Origin: Clostridia bacterium
GTDB lineage: Bacteria; Bacillota; Clostridia; Oscillospirales; CAG-272
Direction of reading: 5' to 3'
Length of the DNA: 33,943 nt
Assembly (NCBI GenBank): GCA_017959065.1
Contig: JAGDBK010000051.1
Coordinates: 1 to 33,943, forward strand
Each line of letters starts with the position of its first letter. The stretch's first letter is position 1. Under the pieces are notes generated by a model. It was given only the letters and a program-made list of their open reading frames with translations. It searched no databases and had not been told where the DNA came from. A program made the translations under genes and the position numbers. Of the stretch, positions 15,671 through 25,791 are shown one piece after another.

Positions 15671-16504
15671 ATGGCAACTATCAAATATAAACCCACGACT
15701 CCTGCAAGACGCAACATGACGGTTCCAAGCTTCGAAGAGATTACGAAGTTCACACCCGAAAAGAGTCTCATTAAAATCAAAAAGAAGCATTCTGGCCGCA
15801 ACAGCTACGGCAGGATAACCGTTCGCCACAAGGGCGGCGGAAACAAGAAGAAGTACAGGATCATCGACTACCGCAGGAACACCAATGAAGGACCCGCGAA
15901 GGTGATCGGCATCGAGTACGATCCCAACAGGACCGCGTACATAGCTCTTCTTGAATATGAAGACGGAACAAAGAGCTATATCATCGCTCCCCTCGGACTC
16001 AAGGACGGGGATGTGGTATATTCCTCCGCTTCCGCGGACATCAAACCCGGCAACACTCTTCCTATAGAGAATATTCCGGTCGGTACGTTCATCAACAACA
16101 TCGAACTGTATCCCGGCAAGGGCGGACAGCTCGTTCGTTCAGCCGGCTGCGCAGCTCAGCTGATGGCAAAAGAAACCGGACAGGCTCAGGTCCGTCTTCC
16201 TTCCGGCGAAGTCCGTATCGTAAGGCTCGACTGCAAAGCCACGATCGGTCAGATCGGCAACATTGAGCATGATACGATCAAAGTTGGAAAAGCAGGCAAG
16301 ACCAGACATCGCGGCATCCGTCCCACGGTCCGCGGCTCCGTCATGAACCCCTGCGATCACCCGCACGGCGGCGGCGAGGGACGCGCTCCCATCGGCCGTC
16401 CTTCTCCTGTAACTCCTTGGGGCAAGCCCACCAACGGTTATAAGACGAGAAAGAAGAAGAGCCGTACCGAAAAAATGATCGTAAAGCACAGAAATAGCAA
16501 ATAA
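15671..16504 (+). CDS. rplB: 50S ribosomal protein L2 (uL2)
   Basis: The 277-residue protein has the L2 core and the highly conserved C-terminal stretch [17 protein letters not shown], whose histidine lies near the peptidyl-transferase centre, then a basic tail [12 protein letters not shown]2 is needed for subunit joining and peptide-bond formation. GGGAGG precedes the ATG. Confidence 0.99.
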   Translation: MATIKYKPTTPARRNMTVPSFEEITKFTPEKSLIKIKKKHSGRNSYGRITVRHKGGGNKKKYRIIDYRRNTNEGPAKVIGIEYDPNRTAYIALLEYEDGTKSYIIAPLGLKDGDVVYSSASADIKPGNTLPIENIPVGTFINNIELYPGKGGQLVRSAGCAAQLMAKETGQAQVRLPSGEVRIVRLDCKATIGQIGNIEHDTIKVGKAGKTRHRGIRPTVRGSVMNPCDHPHGGGEGRAPIGRPSPVTPWGKPTNGYKTRKKKSRTEKMIVKHRNSK

Positions 16505-16518
16505 GGAGGGAATGATAA

Positions 16519-16800
16519 ATGTCAAGAAGCCTGAAAAAGCCGCCTTTTGTCGAGGCTAAGCTTTATTCCCGGATCGTTGCCATGAATGAGAAGAACGAAA
16601 AGAAAGTTCTCAAGACATGGTCACGTGCATCTACCATATTCCCGGAATTTGTCGGCCATACGATCGCAGTGTATGACGGAAGAAAACATGTTCCGGTTTA
16701 CGTTACAGAGGAAATGATCGGTCACAAGCTCGGCGAGTTCGCCCCCACCCGTCTTTTCCGCGGTCATTCGGGTTCCAAGACCTCGAATACCTCTAAGTAA
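16519..16800 (+). CDS. rpsS: 30S ribosomal protein S19 (uS19)
   Basis: The 93-residue protein begins [12 protein letters not shown] and contains [20 protein letters not shown], the S19 signature. It forms a 30S head complex with S13 and touches the 50S. AGGAGG precedes the ATG. Confidence 0.98.
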   Translation: MSRSLKKPPFVEAKLYSRIVAMNEKNEKKVLKTWSRASTIFPEFVGHTIAVYDGRKHVPVYVTEEMIGHKLGEFAPTRLFRGHSGSKTSNTSK

Positions 16801-16817
16801 GGGAGGAGACATAAACA

Positions 16818-17156
16818 ATGGAAGCAAGAGCTTATCTTAAATATGCGCGCATTTCTCCGCGCAAGGTAAAGATCGTCCTTGACCTAATAAGAGGGAAGGA
16901 TACCACCACTGCAATGGCTATTCTCAAGAATACCCCCAAGGCAGCGTCGGAGTATCTCATCAAACTTCTTAACAGTGCGATATCCAATGCGGAGCACAAC
17001 TTCAACATGAATGTGTCTGATCTGTATGTTTCAGAGTGTTTCGTATGTCCGGGCCCGACTCTCAAGAGGATCATGCCGAGAGCCCAGGGCAGAGCAGACA
17101 GGATACTCAAGAGAACGAGCCATGTTACGATGGCAGTCAAAGAAAGAACTGAGTAA
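16818..17156 (+). CDS. rplV: 50S ribosomal protein L22 (uL22)
   Basis: The 112-residue protein has the L22 pattern [18 protein letters not shown] at the N-terminus and the hairpin region [17 protein letters not shown] that reaches into the exit tunnel next to L4. GGAGG precedes the ATG, 18 bases after rpsS. Confidence 0.98.
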   Translation: MEARAYLKYARISPRKVKIVLDLIRGKDTTTAMAILKNTPKAASEYLIKLLNSAISNAEHNFNMNVSDLYVSECFVCPGPTLKRIMPRAQGRADRILKRTSHVTMAVKERTE

Positions 17157-17173
17157 GGAGGGTAAACCACTAA

Positions 17174-17914
17174 ATGGGTCAGAAGGTAAATCCGCACGGT
17201 TTGCGTGTAGGTGTTATTAAAGATTGGGATTCCAGATGGTTCGAGAGCGACGAGAAATTCGGTGATACTCTCGTATCTGACTACAATCTCAGAAAATATC
17301 TCAAGAAGACTCTTCAGCAGGCTGGCGTTCCGAAGATCGAGATCGAGCGCGACCGCGAAAGAGTAAGAGTGTTCATCCACTGTGCTAAGCCCGGTATGGT
17401 TATCGGCCGCGGCGGCACGGAGATAGAAAAGCTTAGGGTTTCCCTTGAAAAGATGGTCGGCAGACCGGTGGCCGTCAATGTCATCGAAGTAAGACAGCCC
17501 GACCTCAACGCTCAGCTCGTTGCCGAGAGCATAGCTTCCCAGCTCGAGAGAAGGATCGCCTTCCGCCGCGCTATGAAGCAGGCTATAGGAAGAACAATGA
17601 GACTCGGCGCAAAGGGTATCAAGATCTCGGTCAGCGGACGTCTCGGCGGCGCTGAAATCGCGAGAACCGAGCACTATCACGAGGGCACGATTCCGCTTCA
17701 GACAATCAGAGCCGACATTGAGTACGGTTTCTGGGAAGCCAATACCACATATGGTAAAATCGGCGTGAAGGTATGGATATACAAGGGCGAGATCCTTGCC
17801 GACGTATCCAGAAATTCTGAGTCGAACTACAACCGTCGCGCAAGAGGCGATGACCGTTCGCGCAGAGATCACGACCGCCCCCGCAGAAACAGAGGAGAAG
17901 GGAGCAATAGATAA
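17174..17914 (+). CDS. rpsC: 30S ribosomal protein S3 (uS3) with basic C-terminal tail
   Basis: The 246-residue protein starts [15 protein letters not shown] and has the KH-domain GXXG loop in [14 protein letters not shown] and the C-terminal domain block [17 protein letters not shown]. It helps form the mRNA entry site. After about residue 215 a low-complexity Arg/Asp/Asn tail extends the protein beyond the conserved core. The stop codon directly abuts the rplP ATG. Confidence 0.98.
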   Translation: MGQKVNPHGLRVGVIKDWDSRWFESDEKFGDTLVSDYNLRKYLKKTLQQAGVPKIEIERDRERVRVFIHCAKPGMVIGRGGTEIEKLRVSLEKMVGRPVAVNVIEVRQPDLNAQLVAESIASQLERRIAFRRAMKQAIGRTMRLGAKGIKISVSGRLGGAEIARTEHYHEGTIPLQTIRADIEYGFWEANTTYGKIGVKVWIYKGEILADVSRNSESNYNRRARGDDRSRRDHDRPRRNRGEGSNR

Positions 17915-18349
17915 ATGTTAATGCCTAAAAGAGTTAAGTACAGACGCGTTCATCGCGGAAGACTTACAGGTAAGGCAATGCGCGGCAACACGATCAGCAA
18001 CGGAACATACGGCCTGATCGCTGTCGAGCCCGCTTGGATCACCAGCAACCAGATCGAGGCAGCCCGTATTGCTATGACCCGTTACGTAAAACGTGGCGGT
18101 AAAGTATGGATTAAGATTTTCCCGGACAAGCCTATAACCGAGAAACCCGCTGAAACTCGTATGGGTTCCGGTAAAGGTTCCCCCGAGTACTGGGTCGCAG
18201 TCGTTAAACCCGGACGCGTTCTCTTTGAGATGGACGGTGTTACCGAGGAAGATGCAAAAGAAGCTATGCGTCTTGCTGGACACAAGCTTCCCATCAAGAC
18301 AAAGTTCGTGACCCGTGAACAGCTCAGCAATGATAACGGGGAGGTATGA
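17915..18349 (+). CDS. rplP: 50S ribosomal protein L16 (uL16)
   Basis: The 144-residue protein begins [16 protein letters not shown], as usual for L16, and contains [19 protein letters not shown] with the conserved arginine and glycine-rich loop near the A site. Its ATG is directly after the rpsC stop, with GGGAG inside rpsC about 10 bases upstream. A second ATG two codons later is possible but further from that site. Confidence 0.98.
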   Translation: MLMPKRVKYRRVHRGRLTGKAMRGNTISNGTYGLIAVEPAWITSNQIEAARIAMTRYVKRGGKVWIKIFPDKPITEKPAETRMGSGKGSPEYWVAVVKPGRVLFEMDGVTEEDAKEAMRLAGHKLPIKTKFVTREQLSNDNGEV

Positions 18350-18351
18350 GC

Positions 18352-18540
18352 ATGAAAGCGAAAGAAATCAGAGAAATGACAGCTGATGAGCTTAACGCTA
18401 AGCTCAAGGAGCTTAAGGACGAGCTTTTCCACCTCCGTTTCCAGCACGCAATCAATCAGCTTGACAACCCTAACAAGCTGGTCGAGTGCAAGCGCGACAT
18501 CGCCCGCGTGCTGACGATCCTTCAAGAGAAGAATGCATAA
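18352..18540 (+). CDS. rpmC: 50S ribosomal protein L29 (uL29)
   Basis: The 62-residue two-helix protein begins MKAKEIREMTADELNAKL. The ATG at 18352 is 7 bases from GAGG; an ATG at 18346 overlapping the rplP stop is too close to it. L29 sits at the tunnel exit beside L23. The genes are packed without a spacer, which suggests coupling with rplP. Confidence 0.96.
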   Translation: MKAKEIREMTADELNAKLKELKDELFHLRFQHAINQLDNPNKLVECKRDIARVLTILQEKNA

Positions 18541-18553
18541 GGAGGAATGAGTC

Positions 18554-18820
18554 ATGAGTGAAGCAACTGAACGCAATCTTAGGAAAACACGTGTCGGACG
18601 CGTTGTAAGCAATAAAATGGACAAGACCATTGTCGTTGCCATCGAGGATAACGTAAAGCATCCCGAGTACGGCAAGATCATCAAGCATACGGCAAAGATC
18701 CACGCACACGATGAGAATAATGTTTGCGGTATCGGCGACAAGGTTAGCGTAATGGAAACCAGGCCGCTCTCCAAGACGAAGAGATGGCGTCTCGTTTCAA
18801 TTATCGAGAAAGCAAAATAA
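18554..18820 (+). CDS. rpsQ: 30S ribosomal protein S17 (uS17)
   Basis: The 88-residue OB-fold protein has the blocks [19 protein letters not shown] and [20 protein letters not shown] typical of S17, which binds the 5' domain of 16S rRNA. GGAGG lies 8 bases before the ATG; another ATG at 18547 is out of frame. Confidence 0.98.
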   Translation: MSEATERNLRKTRVGRVVSNKMDKTIVVAIEDNVKHPEYGKIIKHTAKIHAHDENNVCGIGDKVSVMETRPLSKTKRWRLVSIIEKAK

Positions 18821-18864
18821 TAAGTAGGTACGTTTAACATCGTATTGAATAAGGAGGAAGACCT

Positions 18865-19233
18865 ATGATACAGCAACAGACGATCATGAAGGTCGCTGAC
18901 AATACCGGCGCCAAGGAAATGATGTGCATCCGTGTGCTCGGCGGTTCCGGCAGGCGTTATGCGAATATCGGCGACGTAGTGGTCTGTGCAGTGAAGAAGG
19001 CAGCGCCCGGCGGACTCGTGAAAAAAGGCGAGGTCGTGCGTGCGGTCGTCGTAAGGACGGTCAAAGGCATCAAGCGCGCGGACGGGTCCAACGTCAAATT
19101 TGACGAAAACGCTGCAGTTATAATAAAAGACGACAAAACTCCCCGCGGGACCCGTATTTTTGGTCCTGTGGCAAGAGAGCTCAGAGAGAAAGACTATCTT
19201 AAGATCCTTTCTCTTGCTCCTGAAGTACTGTAA
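18865..19233 (+). CDS. rplN: 50S ribosomal protein L14 (uL14)
   Basis: The 122-residue protein begins [18 protein letters not shown], with the L14 signature and C-terminal [15 protein letters not shown]. It forms intersubunit bridges and is the docking site of RsfS. It follows rpsQ after 44 bases, with AGGAGG before the ATG. Confidence 0.99.
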   Translation: MIQQQTIMKVADNTGAKEMMCIRVLGGSGRRYANIGDVVVCAVKKAAPGGLVKKGEVVRAVVVRTVKGIKRADGSNVKFDENAAVIIKDDKTPRGTRIFGPVARELREKDYLKILSLAPEVL

Positions 19234-19247
19234 GGAGGAGAATGATT

Positions 19248-19565
19248 ATGAGCAACACACTTCATGTCAAGAAGGATGATACAGTAATCGTTATCTCCGG
19301 TGACGACAAGGGCAAGAAGGGCAAGGTACTCGAGGTATCGCCCAAGGAGAAAAAGGTCATAGTCGAGGGCATCAACCGCGTTCAGAAGCATACAAGGCCG
19401 AGAAGGCAGGGCGATGTCGGCGGAATAATCACCGTTGACGGTCCGATGTACGCTTCCAAGGTGCAGCTTTTCTGCTCCAAGTGCGGCAAGGGCGTCCGCG
19501 CAAAGTATGTGATCGAGAACGGAACCAAGAAACGCGTCTGCGCCAAGTGCGGCGCCGAGCTTTGA
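19248..19565 (+). CDS. rplX: 50S ribosomal protein L24 (uL24) with C-terminal CxxC pairs
   Basis: From the ATG at 19248 the protein has 105 residues; GGAGG lies 9 bases upstream, while an ATG at 19242 is only 3 bases away from it. The KOW motif DDTVIVISGDDKGKKGKVLE identifies L24, an assembly initiator at the tunnel exit. The C-terminus holds two CxxC motifs (CSKCG and CAKCG) that could bind zinc; this is seen in some Firmicutes L24 proteins and not in E. coli. Confidence 0.97.
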   Translation: MSNTLHVKKDDTVIVISGDDKGKKGKVLEVSPKEKKVIVEGINRVQKHTRPRRQGDVGGIITVDGPMYASKVQLFCSKCGKGVRAKYVIENGTKKRVCAKCGAEL

Positions 19566-19580
19566 TGGGAGGGCTGAAGA

Positions 19581-20120
19581 ATGGCTAGACTCAAGGACTA
19601 TTACAAGCAGGAAGTCGCTCCCGCTCTCATGAAGAAGTTCGAATACAAGAGCGTTATGCAGATCCCCAAGATCGACAAGGTCGTCGTCAACATCGGTGCA
19701 GGTGACGCCAAGGAAAACGCAAAAGTGATCGACAGCATTATGAGCGATCTTTCGATAATCACCGCTCAGCATGCAGTTCCCACTTATGCGAAGAAATCCG
19801 TGGCTAACTTCAAGCTCCGTGCCGGAATGAAGATCGGCGCAAAGGTGACTCTGAGAGGCGAACGTATGTACGAGTTCATCGACAGACTGTTCAACCTCGC
19901 TCTCCCGCGTGTCCGTGACTTCAAGGGCATCAACCCCAACGCGTTCGACGGACGCGGCAACTATTCACTCGGTCTGAAGGAACAGTTGATTTTCCCGGAA
20001 ATTGAGTATGAGAAGGTCGACAAGATCCGCGGTATGGATATAGCCTTCGTGACTACCGCGAATACCGATGAAGAGGCAAAAGAGCTGCTCACTCTCATGG
20101 GCGCTCCGTTTGCCAAATAA
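19581..20120 (+). CDS. rplE: 50S ribosomal protein L5 (uL5)
   Basis: The 179-residue protein starts [20 protein letters not shown] and contains [20 protein letters not shown] and [16 protein letters not shown], as in L5. It binds 5S rRNA in the central protuberance and contacts P-site tRNA. GGGAGG precedes the ATG. Confidence 0.99.
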   Translation: MARLKDYYKQEVAPALMKKFEYKSVMQIPKIDKVVVNIGAGDAKENAKVIDSIMSDLSIITAQHAVPTYAKKSVANFKLRAGMKIGAKVTLRGERMYEFIDRLFNLALPRVRDFKGINPNAFDGRGNYSLGLKEQLIFPEIEYEKVDKIRGMDIAFVTTANTDEEAKELLTLMGAPFAK

Positions 20121-20134
20121 GGAGGGAAGATCAG

Positions 20135-20320
20135 ATGGCAAAGACCGCAATGAAACTCAAACAGCAGAGAAAGCAGAAGTTCTCCACTCGTGAGTACAAC
20201 CGCTGCAAGATCTGCGGACGTCCGCACGGTTACCTGCGTAAATACGGTATCTGCCGTATTTGCTTCAGAGTCCTCGCGCACAAGGGCGAGATCCCCGGCG
20301 TAAGGAAGGCCAGCTGGTAA
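20135..20320 (+). CDS. rpsN: 30S ribosomal protein S14, zinc-binding type (uS14)
   Basis: The 61-residue short form has four cysteines, C24, C27, C40 and C43, in CKIC and CRIC motifs, so it is the zinc-containing (C+) S14 usual in Firmicutes. It binds the 30S head. AGGAGG precedes the ATG. An unusually long, structured 143-base spacer separates it from rpsH. Confidence 0.98.
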   Translation: MAKTAMKLKQQRKQKFSTREYNRCKICGRPHGYLRKYGICRICFRVLAHKGEIPGVRKASW

Positions 20321-20377
20321 TCCGTCCGGAACGCGGAAACACAAATAGAGATAAATAATCTCCAATCTATCGGAAGG

Positions 20378-20428
20378 AAAGCGTAATACGCTTTAACCAC
20401 TGATTCTGTGCCGGTCTTCGGGACCGGC
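20378..20428 (+). other. Two hairpins in the rpsN-rpsH spacer
   Basis: AAAGCG (20378-20383) pairs with CGCTTT (20389-20394), and GCCGGTC (20410-20416) pairs with GACCGGC (20422-20428) around a TTCGG loop. No T run follows, so they are not plain terminators. They sit 35 to 85 bases before the rpsH start. Confidence 0.55.
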
Positions 20429-20463
20429 GGCAAGAAAAATGCTTGCATAGGAGGATAATTGTT

Positions 20464-20862
20464 ATGCAAATGTCAGATGTTATTGCCGATATGCTCACCA
20501 GGATCCGCAATGCAAACGATGCAAAGCACGATACTGTTGACATCCCGGCATCCAATATGAAGAAGGCCATTGCCGACATCCTTCAGACCGAAGGCTACAT
20601 CAAGAGCTATCAGGTAATCGAGGACGGCAAGCAGGGAATTATCAGAGTCACCCTCAAGTACGGTAAGGGCAAGACCAAGGTCATCCGCGGCATCCGCAGA
20701 GTATCCAAGCCCGGCCTCCGTATTTATTCCAGCTGCGAGGACATGCCCAAAGTCATGAACGGACTGGGCATCGCGATCGTTTCCACATCAAAAGGTATCA
20801 TGACGGACAAGAGCGCTCGCCGCGAGAATATCGGCGGTGAAGTGCTTGCCTTCGTATGGTGA
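20464..20862 (+). CDS. rpsH: 30S ribosomal protein S8 (uS8)
   Basis: The 132-residue protein starts at 20464 ([18 protein letters not shown]), with GGAGG 9 bases upstream; a longer in-frame version would start inside the spacer. The C-terminal [16 protein letters not shown] is the S8 signature. S8 is a primary binder of the 16S central domain and, in enterobacteria, the translational repressor of the spc operon. Confidence 0.98.
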   Translation: MQMSDVIADMLTRIRNANDAKHDTVDIPASNMKKAIADILQTEGYIKSYQVIEDGKQGIIRVTLKYGKGKTKVIRGIRRVSKPGLRIYSSCEDMPKVMNGLGIAIVSTSKGIMTDKSARRENIGGEVLAFVW

Positions 20863-20884
20863 TCCGGGCGGGAGGAGTAGAGAA

Positions 20885-21421
20885 ATGTCAAGAATTGGTA
20901 TTAAGCCGATAACTGTTCCCGCAGGTGTCGACGTCAAAACTGAAGGCAATGTCATCACGGTAAAAGGTCCGCTCGGGACCCTCAGCAGAGAGCTCCATCC
21001 CAAAATGGCCCTCAAGGTCGAGAACGGCACCATTTCGGTAGAGCGCCCCTCCGATGAGAAAGAGGACAAGTCGCTTCACGGTCTTACCCGCACGCTCGTC
21101 AACAACATGGTCGACGGTGTGACCAAGGGCTTTTCCAAGACTCTCGAGATCAACGGAGTCGGTTACAAGGCTCAGAAGCAGGGCACTACCCTCACGCTCA
21201 GCCTTGGCTATTCCCATCCGATCATATTCGAGGAGAAGGACGGGATCACATTTGAGGTTCCGAACCCCAACACCATAATCGTCAAGGGAATAGACAGGCA
21301 GGCTGTCGGATCGGTCGCAGCGCAGATCCGAATCAAGAGACCTCCGGAACCCTACCTTGGAAAAGGTATCAGGTACTCCGGCGAGCATGTCAGACGCAAG
21401 ACCGGTAAGGCCGGCAAATGA
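20885..21421 (+). CDS. rplF: 50S ribosomal protein L6 (uL6)
   Basis: From the ATG at 20885 (GGAGG upstream) the protein has 178 residues, normal for L6. It begins [20 protein letters not shown] and ends in the signature [21 protein letters not shown] block with a basic tail. L6 lies near the sarcin-ricin loop and the factor-binding region. Confidence 0.98.
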   Translation: MSRIGIKPITVPAGVDVKTEGNVITVKGPLGTLSRELHPKMALKVENGTISVERPSDEKEDKSLHGLTRTLVNNMVDGVTKGFSKTLEINGVGYKAQKQGTTLTLSLGYSHPIIFEEKDGITFEVPNPNTIIVKGIDRQAVGSVAAQIRIKRPPEPYLGKGIRYSGEHVRRKTGKAGK

Positions 21422-21439
21422 TGAAAGGAGTGGAATGAG

Positions 21440-21799
21440 ATGGTATCCAGGAAAGACAGTAATGCTCAGCGCATAAAGCGTCATAAAAGAGTCAGAGCAA
21501 AGATCTCCGGAACAGCAGAATGCCCGCGTCTGTCAGTATACCGTTCAACGAACAACATCATCGCGCAGATAATCGATGATGCGGAAGGCAAGACGCTCGT
21601 AGCAGCATCCACCCTTGAAGCTTCGTTTGAAGGTCACGGCGGAAACAAGGAAGCGGCCAGAAAAGTTGGCAAGATCATAGCTGAAAGAGCAAAAGACAAG
21701 GGAATCACCAAGGTCGTTTTCGACCGCGGCGGCTACCTTTACCACGGACGTGTATCGGAATTGGCAGAAGGAGCCCGCGAAGGCGGACTCGAGTTCTGA
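21440..21799 (+). CDS. rplR: 50S ribosomal protein L18 (uL18)
   Basis: The 119-residue protein has [18 protein letters not shown] and the C-terminal [20 protein letters not shown] typical of L18, a 5S rRNA binder. AGGAG precedes the ATG. An 82-base spacer with a small hairpin, ACGGC/GCCGT (21810-21823), follows before rpsE. Confidence 0.98.
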   Translation: MVSRKDSNAQRIKRHKRVRAKISGTAECPRLSVYRSTNNIIAQIIDDAEGKTLVAASTLEASFEGHGGNKEAARKVGKIIAERAKDKGITKVVFDRGGYLYHGRVSELAEGAREGGLEF

Positions 21800-21881
21800 G
21801 CCAAGCATTACGGCGTCAGCCGTTTCCGGTTTATACACTGTTTGAAAATAATATTTTTGAACATTAATTAAGGAGAATCAC

Positions 21882-22385
21882 ATGGCTAAGAAATTTGATC
21901 CGGCAACTCTGGATCTTCAGGAAAGAAACGTCAGGATTAACCGTGTTTCTAAAACCGTTAAAGGTGGTCGAGTAAGCCGTTTCGCAGCAATCATGGTGGT
22001 CGGCGATGGCAACGGACATGTGGGCTGCGGCCTGGGCAAGGCAGCTGAGACTCCCGAAGCTATCCGCAAGGGAATCGAAGATGCGAAGAAGAATATGATA
22101 GAAGTTTCCCTCAAGGGTTCGACGATCCCTCACGAAGTGATCGGCGAGTTTGGAGCGGGGAGAGTTCTCCTGAAGCCGGCTGCTCCCGGTACAGGAATCA
22201 TCGCGGGCGGTGCGGTCCGTACCGTTCTCGAAATGGCAGGCATTAAGAACATCCGTGCTAAATGTCTGAGGTCCAGCAATCCCACCAACGTTGTAAAGGC
22301 TACGATCGAGGGTCTCCGCTCTCTTCGCACAGCCGAAGAAGTTGCTCAAATCCGTGAGATCAGTGTTGAGAAAGTCAAAGGTTGA
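21882..22385 (+). CDS. rpsE: 30S ribosomal protein S5 (uS5)
   Basis: The 167-residue protein has the double-stranded-RNA-binding N-terminal part [19 protein letters not shown] and the [18 protein letters not shown] block of S5. It is involved in decoding accuracy and in the mRNA entry helicase with S3 and S4. AGGAG precedes the ATG. Confidence 0.98.
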   Translation: MAKKFDPATLDLQERNVRINRVSKTVKGGRVSRFAAIMVVGDGNGHVGCGLGKAAETPEAIRKGIEDAKKNMIEVSLKGSTIPHEVIGEFGAGRVLLKPAAPGTGIIAGGAVRTVLEMAGIKNIRAKCLRSSNPTNVVKATIEGLRSLRTAEEVAQIREISVEKVKG

Positions 22386-22399
22386 GGAGGTAAGTTGAA

Positions 22400-22588
22400 A
22401 TGTCAGAAACTGCAAAATGCAAAGTAGTGCTTACCAAGAGCCTGATCGGCGCTAAACCCGCACAGAAGAAAACAGCTGATTCTCTCGGTCTCAAGAGACC
22501 AGGCGACAGCATTATTTGCAACTGTGACTCAGCTCTCCAGGGCAAGGTCAAGAAGATCGAGCACCTTGTCAGAGTTGAGAACGTATGA
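22400..22588 (+). CDS. rpmD: 50S ribosomal protein L30 (uL30)
   Basis: The 62-residue protein contains KVVLTKSLIGAKPAQKKTAD and GLKRPGDSI, the L30 pattern, and an unusual ICNCDSALQG insert-like middle with two cysteines. GGAGG precedes the ATG, 14 bases after rpsE. Confidence 0.96.
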   Translation: MSETAKCKVVLTKSLIGAKPAQKKTADSLGLKRPGDSIICNCDSALQGKVKKIEHLVRVENV

Positions 22589-22606
22589 TAGTAAGGAGGA
22601 AAAACA

Positions 22607-23050
22607 ATGAAACTCCATGAGCTTTCGCCTGCAGAGGGTTCCAGCACCAAGGCATGGCGCAAAGGCAGAGGCCCCGGTTCCGGCAACGGAAAGACCGGCG
22701 GACGCGGCCACAAGGGTCAGAATGCACGCAGCGGCGGCGGTGTGCGTCTTGGATTTGAAGGCGGTCAGCTCCCGCTGTACCGCAAGCTTCCCAAGAGAGG
22801 CTTCAACAACAAGTTCGGCAAAGAGTACGCTCAGGTCAATATCGGTGTTCTCGATGCTGCTTTTGAGAACGGAAGCGAGATAGATCTCGCGGTCCTTCGC
22901 GAAAAGGGAATAATCAAAAACGAAAAAGACGGTCTCAAGGTTCTTGGTAACGGTGCTATTACCAAACAATTTACCGTTCGTGCGAAAGTCTTTTCAGCAT
23001 CTGCCAAGGAAAAAATAGAAGCAGCTGGCGGAAAGACTGAGGTGGTATAA
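22607..23050 (+). CDS. rplO: 50S ribosomal protein L15 (uL15)
   Basis: The 147-residue protein starts [20 protein letters not shown] and has the glycine-rich extension [20 protein letters not shown], then the globular domain. It is a late 50S assembly protein. Its TAA stop is followed directly by the secY GTG start. Confidence 0.98.
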   Translation: MKLHELSPAEGSSTKAWRKGRGPGSGNGKTGGRGHKGQNARSGGGVRLGFEGGQLPLYRKLPKRGFNNKFGKEYAQVNIGVLDAAFENGSEIDLAVLREKGIIKNEKDGLKVLGNGAITKQFTVRAKVFSASAKEKIEAAGGKTEVV

Positions 23051-24355
23051 GTGATTCAGACATTAAGAAACGCGTGGAAAACACCGGAGCTTCGTGCAAA
23101 GCTTCTGTTTACGCTTTTGATTATTGTCCTTTACCGTCTCGGCGCGGTTATTCCGATGCCGTTCGTAAACGGACAGCTCCTCTCGACATTCCTTACCACA
23201 CAGACAGACGGTTCGCTGTTCCAGTACCTGAACATACTGTCCGGTGAAGCGTTTTCCAGAGCGACGCTGTTCGCACTTTCGATCTCCCCGTATATTACCG
23301 CATCCATAGTCATGCAGCTTCTTACCATAGCGATTCCCGCTTTGGAAAGAATGCAGAAGGAAGGCGAGGACGGGAGAAAAAAGATCAACCAGATCACCCG
23401 TTATGTAACCGTCGGACTCGGTCTTGTAATGAGTTTCGGTTACTATCAGTTCCTTAGGAACAACAACTATTCGTCAGAGATCCTCACCGAAAGAGGAAGA
23501 TCGGTGTTCGGCGCCATAGTCATTATTTCGGTCTATGTCGCAGGTTCATCGCTGATTATGTGGCTCGCTGAGAAGATCAATGAGAGCGGTATCGGCAACG
23601 GTATTTCCATAATCCTTTTTGCCAACATCGTGTCCAGCCTTCCCAACATCGTGTTCTCACTGATCAACCTTGCCTCTCAGGGTACGGTCTCCGGGATTCT
23701 GATCCTTGTATTCGGCATCGTGCTGTCTCTCGTGACGATCTACTTCGTCGTGTTCATGACGAACAGCGAACGCAGGCTGCCGGTCCAGTATGCGAAGAGA
23801 GTTGTCGGCCGCAAGATGTACGGCGGTCAGAACACCAATCTTCCAATCAGTATCAATATGAACGGAGTTATGCCCATCATATTCGCCAACGCGATCGTTT
23901 CCATCCCCACCACGATAATGATCTTCTTCTCGATTCAGGAAGGCAGTTTCTGGGACGGACTCCGCAAGGCTCTGAATTATACCTCTCCGGTATACTGGGT
24001 AGTCAACTTCCTTCTTATAATCGCTTTCGCATACTTCTATGTCGCGATCTCGTTCAATCCTGTAGAAGTAGCCAACAACCTTAAAAAGAACGGCGGGTTC
24101 ATTCCCGGTATCAGACCCGGCAAGCCGACCTCCGACTATATCAAGAAGATCCTAAACAAGGTCACTCTTATCGGAGCTCTGTTCCTCGGCATCGTTGCCG
24201 TCGTTCCGCTTATCCTTGCAAGCTTCGTGCCGAATCTCAGCGGATTTGCTTTCGGCGGATCGTCACTGCTCATCGTTGTCGGTGTCATCCTCGAGACGCA
24301 GCGCGAGATCGAGGCTCAGCTGACAATGCGCCACTACAAGGGATTCCTTGAGTGA
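23051..24355 (+). CDS. secY: Preprotein translocase subunit SecY
   Basis: The 434-residue protein forms the ten-helix translocation channel. It has AVIPMPFVNG after helix 1, the plug and helix 2 region SISPYITASIVMQLL, ITRYVTVGL, and the C-terminal loops NPVEVANNLKKNGGFIPGIRPG and QREIEAQLTMRHYKGFL that contact SecA and the ribosome. It starts with GTG directly after the rplO stop, with GAGG inside rplO 8 bases upstream, so its translation is probably coupled to rplO. SecE and SecG are not in the window. Confidence 0.98.
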   Translation: MIQTLRNAWKTPELRAKLLFTLLIIVLYRLGAVIPMPFVNGQLLSTFLTTQTDGSLFQYLNILSGEAFSRATLFALSISPYITASIVMQLLTIAIPALERMQKEGEDGRKKINQITRYVTVGLGLVMSFGYYQFLRNNNYSSEILTERGRSVFGAIVIISVYVAGSSLIMWLAEKINESGIGNGISIILFANIVSSLPNIVFSLINLASQGTVSGILILVFGIVLSLVTIYFVVFMTNSERRLPVQYAKRVVGRKMYGGQNTNLPISINMNGVMPIIFANAIVSIPTTIMIFFSIQEGSFWDGLRKALNYTSPVYWVVNFLLIIAFAYFYVAISFNPVEVANNLKKNGGFIPGIRPGKPTSDYIKKILNKVTLIGALFLGIVAVVPLILASFVPNLSGFAFGGSSLLIVVGVILETQREIEAQLTMRHYKGFLE

Positions 24356-24369
24356 CCGAGGTGAAGGGT

Positions 24370-25011
24370 ATGAATCTCATATTCTTGGGCGCTCCCGGCG
24401 CAGGAAAAGGGACGCAGGCTGAGATTGTATCGGAAAGGTTCGGGATACCTGCTATCTCGACCGGAGCGATAATCAGGGAAGCGATTAAGACAAAGACTCC
24501 AATGGGTATCGCGGCGCGCGAGTACACGGATGTCGGCGCGCTCGTACCCGATGATATCGTCATCGGCATCATCAAGGAAAGACTTCAGCAGGATGACTGC
24601 AATAACGGTTTTATCCTTGACGGGTTTCCGAGAACTGTACCTCAGGCCGAAGCGCTCGAAAAAATGGGCGTTATCATCGACATTGTGGTCAGTATCGAGG
24701 TAGCTGACGAAGATATCGTAAAACGCATGTCAGGACGCAGAGTCTGTGACAGCTGCGGCGCATCATATCACGTGGTCTACAAACCGTCCAAAGACGGGGA
24801 GAACTGCGAGAAGTGCGGCAACAAGCTGTCCGTCAGACGCGACGATATGCCGGAAGTGGTTTTGAGCCGTCTCGCAACATATCATGAGCAGACAGAACCG
24901 CTCAAGGACTTTTATGCGTCGCGCGGTGTTCTGAAGATTGTCCAGGGGCAGGAAGAACTGGCCGATACGACCAGGCTCACTGCCGAGGCAATCGGGAATC
25001 CTGAGGCATAA
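24370..25011 (+). CDS. adk: Adenylate kinase, zinc-LID type
   Basis: The 213-residue protein has the P-loop GAPGAGKGTQ (7-16), DGFPRT, and a long LID carrying four cysteines in two CxxC pairs (CDSC and CEKC), so it is the zinc-bearing long form common in Gram-positive bacteria. It interconverts ATP, AMP and ADP. The ATG at 24370 has GAGG 8 bases upstream; an upstream GTG at 24352 overlapping the secY end is less likely. Confidence 0.98.
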   Translation: MNLIFLGAPGAGKGTQAEIVSERFGIPAISTGAIIREAIKTKTPMGIAAREYTDVGALVPDDIVIGIIKERLQQDDCNNGFILDGFPRTVPQAEALEKMGVIIDIVVSIEVADEDIVKRMSGRRVCDSCGASYHVVYKPSKDGENCEKCGNKLSVRRDDMPEVVLSRLATYHEQTEPLKDFYASRGVLKIVQGQEELADTTRLTAEAIGNPEA

Positions 25012-25013
25012 GT

Positions 25014-25778
25014 ATGATAATATTGAAGAATGCAGAGCAGATCGAATGCATGAAGGCTGCCGGCAGGATAACCGGTGAGGCCCTTGCGGCAGCCGGAGAA
25101 GCGGTCAAACCGGGCATCTCGACATACGAACTGGATACGATCATACGGAAGTATATCGAAAAGTGCGGCGCCAGGCCGTCCTTTCTGGGGTATGACGGGT
25201 TCCCGGGATCAGCTTGCATAAGCGTCAATGATCAGGTCATACACGGGATACCGTCGCGGGAAACTGTCCTTAAAGACGGAGATATAGTGAAGATCGACGT
25301 CGGGGCATATTACCGAGGGTATCACGGCGACAGTGCGAATACATTTCCGGTGGGAAATGTTTCAGAAGAGGCACAGCGTCTTATAGACGTTACCCGAGAG
25401 AGTTTTTACCGCGGAGTCAGCGCGATCAAGAAGGGTGCCAGAATAGGCGATATCGGATCCGCGATCGACTCGCACGTAAAGGAGAACGGTTTTTCGGTCG
25501 TCCGGAGATATATCGGACACGGGGTCGGAAAAGAACTTCATGAAGACCCCGAAGTGCCGAATTTCGGGACCCCGGGACGCGGACCCAGGCTTTATTCCGG
25601 AATGGTAATTGCGATAGAGCCCATGGTCAATGCGGGTTCTTACGAGGTTAAGGAACTCAAGGACGGATGGACGGTCGTGACTTGCGACGGAAGTCTTTCC
25701 GCTCATTATGAACATACTGTCGCGATAACGTCGAACGGCGTTATTCTGATGACTGACGTTTCGCAGTCAAAAATATGA
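25014..25778 (+). CDS. map: Methionine aminopeptidase, type I
   Basis: The 254-residue enzyme removes the initiator methionine. Metal ligands are visible in order: the first Asp in [20 protein letters not shown] (two Asp), His in [14 protein letters not shown], Glu in AIEPMV, and Glu in HYEHTVAIT. There is no zinc-finger N-terminus or SH3 linker. GAGG lies 7 bases before the ATG, only two bases after the adk stop, so coupled translation is likely. Confidence 0.98.
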   Translation: MIILKNAEQIECMKAAGRITGEALAAAGEAVKPGISTYELDTIIRKYIEKCGARPSFLGYDGFPGSACISVNDQVIHGIPSRETVLKDGDIVKIDVGAYYRGYHGDSANTFPVGNVSEEAQRLIDVTRESFYRGVSAIKKGARIGDIGSAIDSHVKENGFSVVRRYIGHGVGKELHEDPEVPNFGTPGRGPRLYSGMVIAIEPMVNAGSYEVKELKDGWTVVTCDGSLSAHYEHTVAITSNGVILMTDVSQSKI

Positions 25779-25791
25779 GGATGGTGATATT

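Noticed and set aside
16832..17872. Long 346-codon open frame on the minus strand opposite rplV and rpsC
   Set aside because: It is a shadow of codon bias in ribosomal genes; no ribosome binding site and no sensible protein.
21824..21881. Internal promoter TTGAAA-N17-TAATTA before rpsE
   Set aside because: The -10 box is poor and the region is simply AT-rich; not enough to call.
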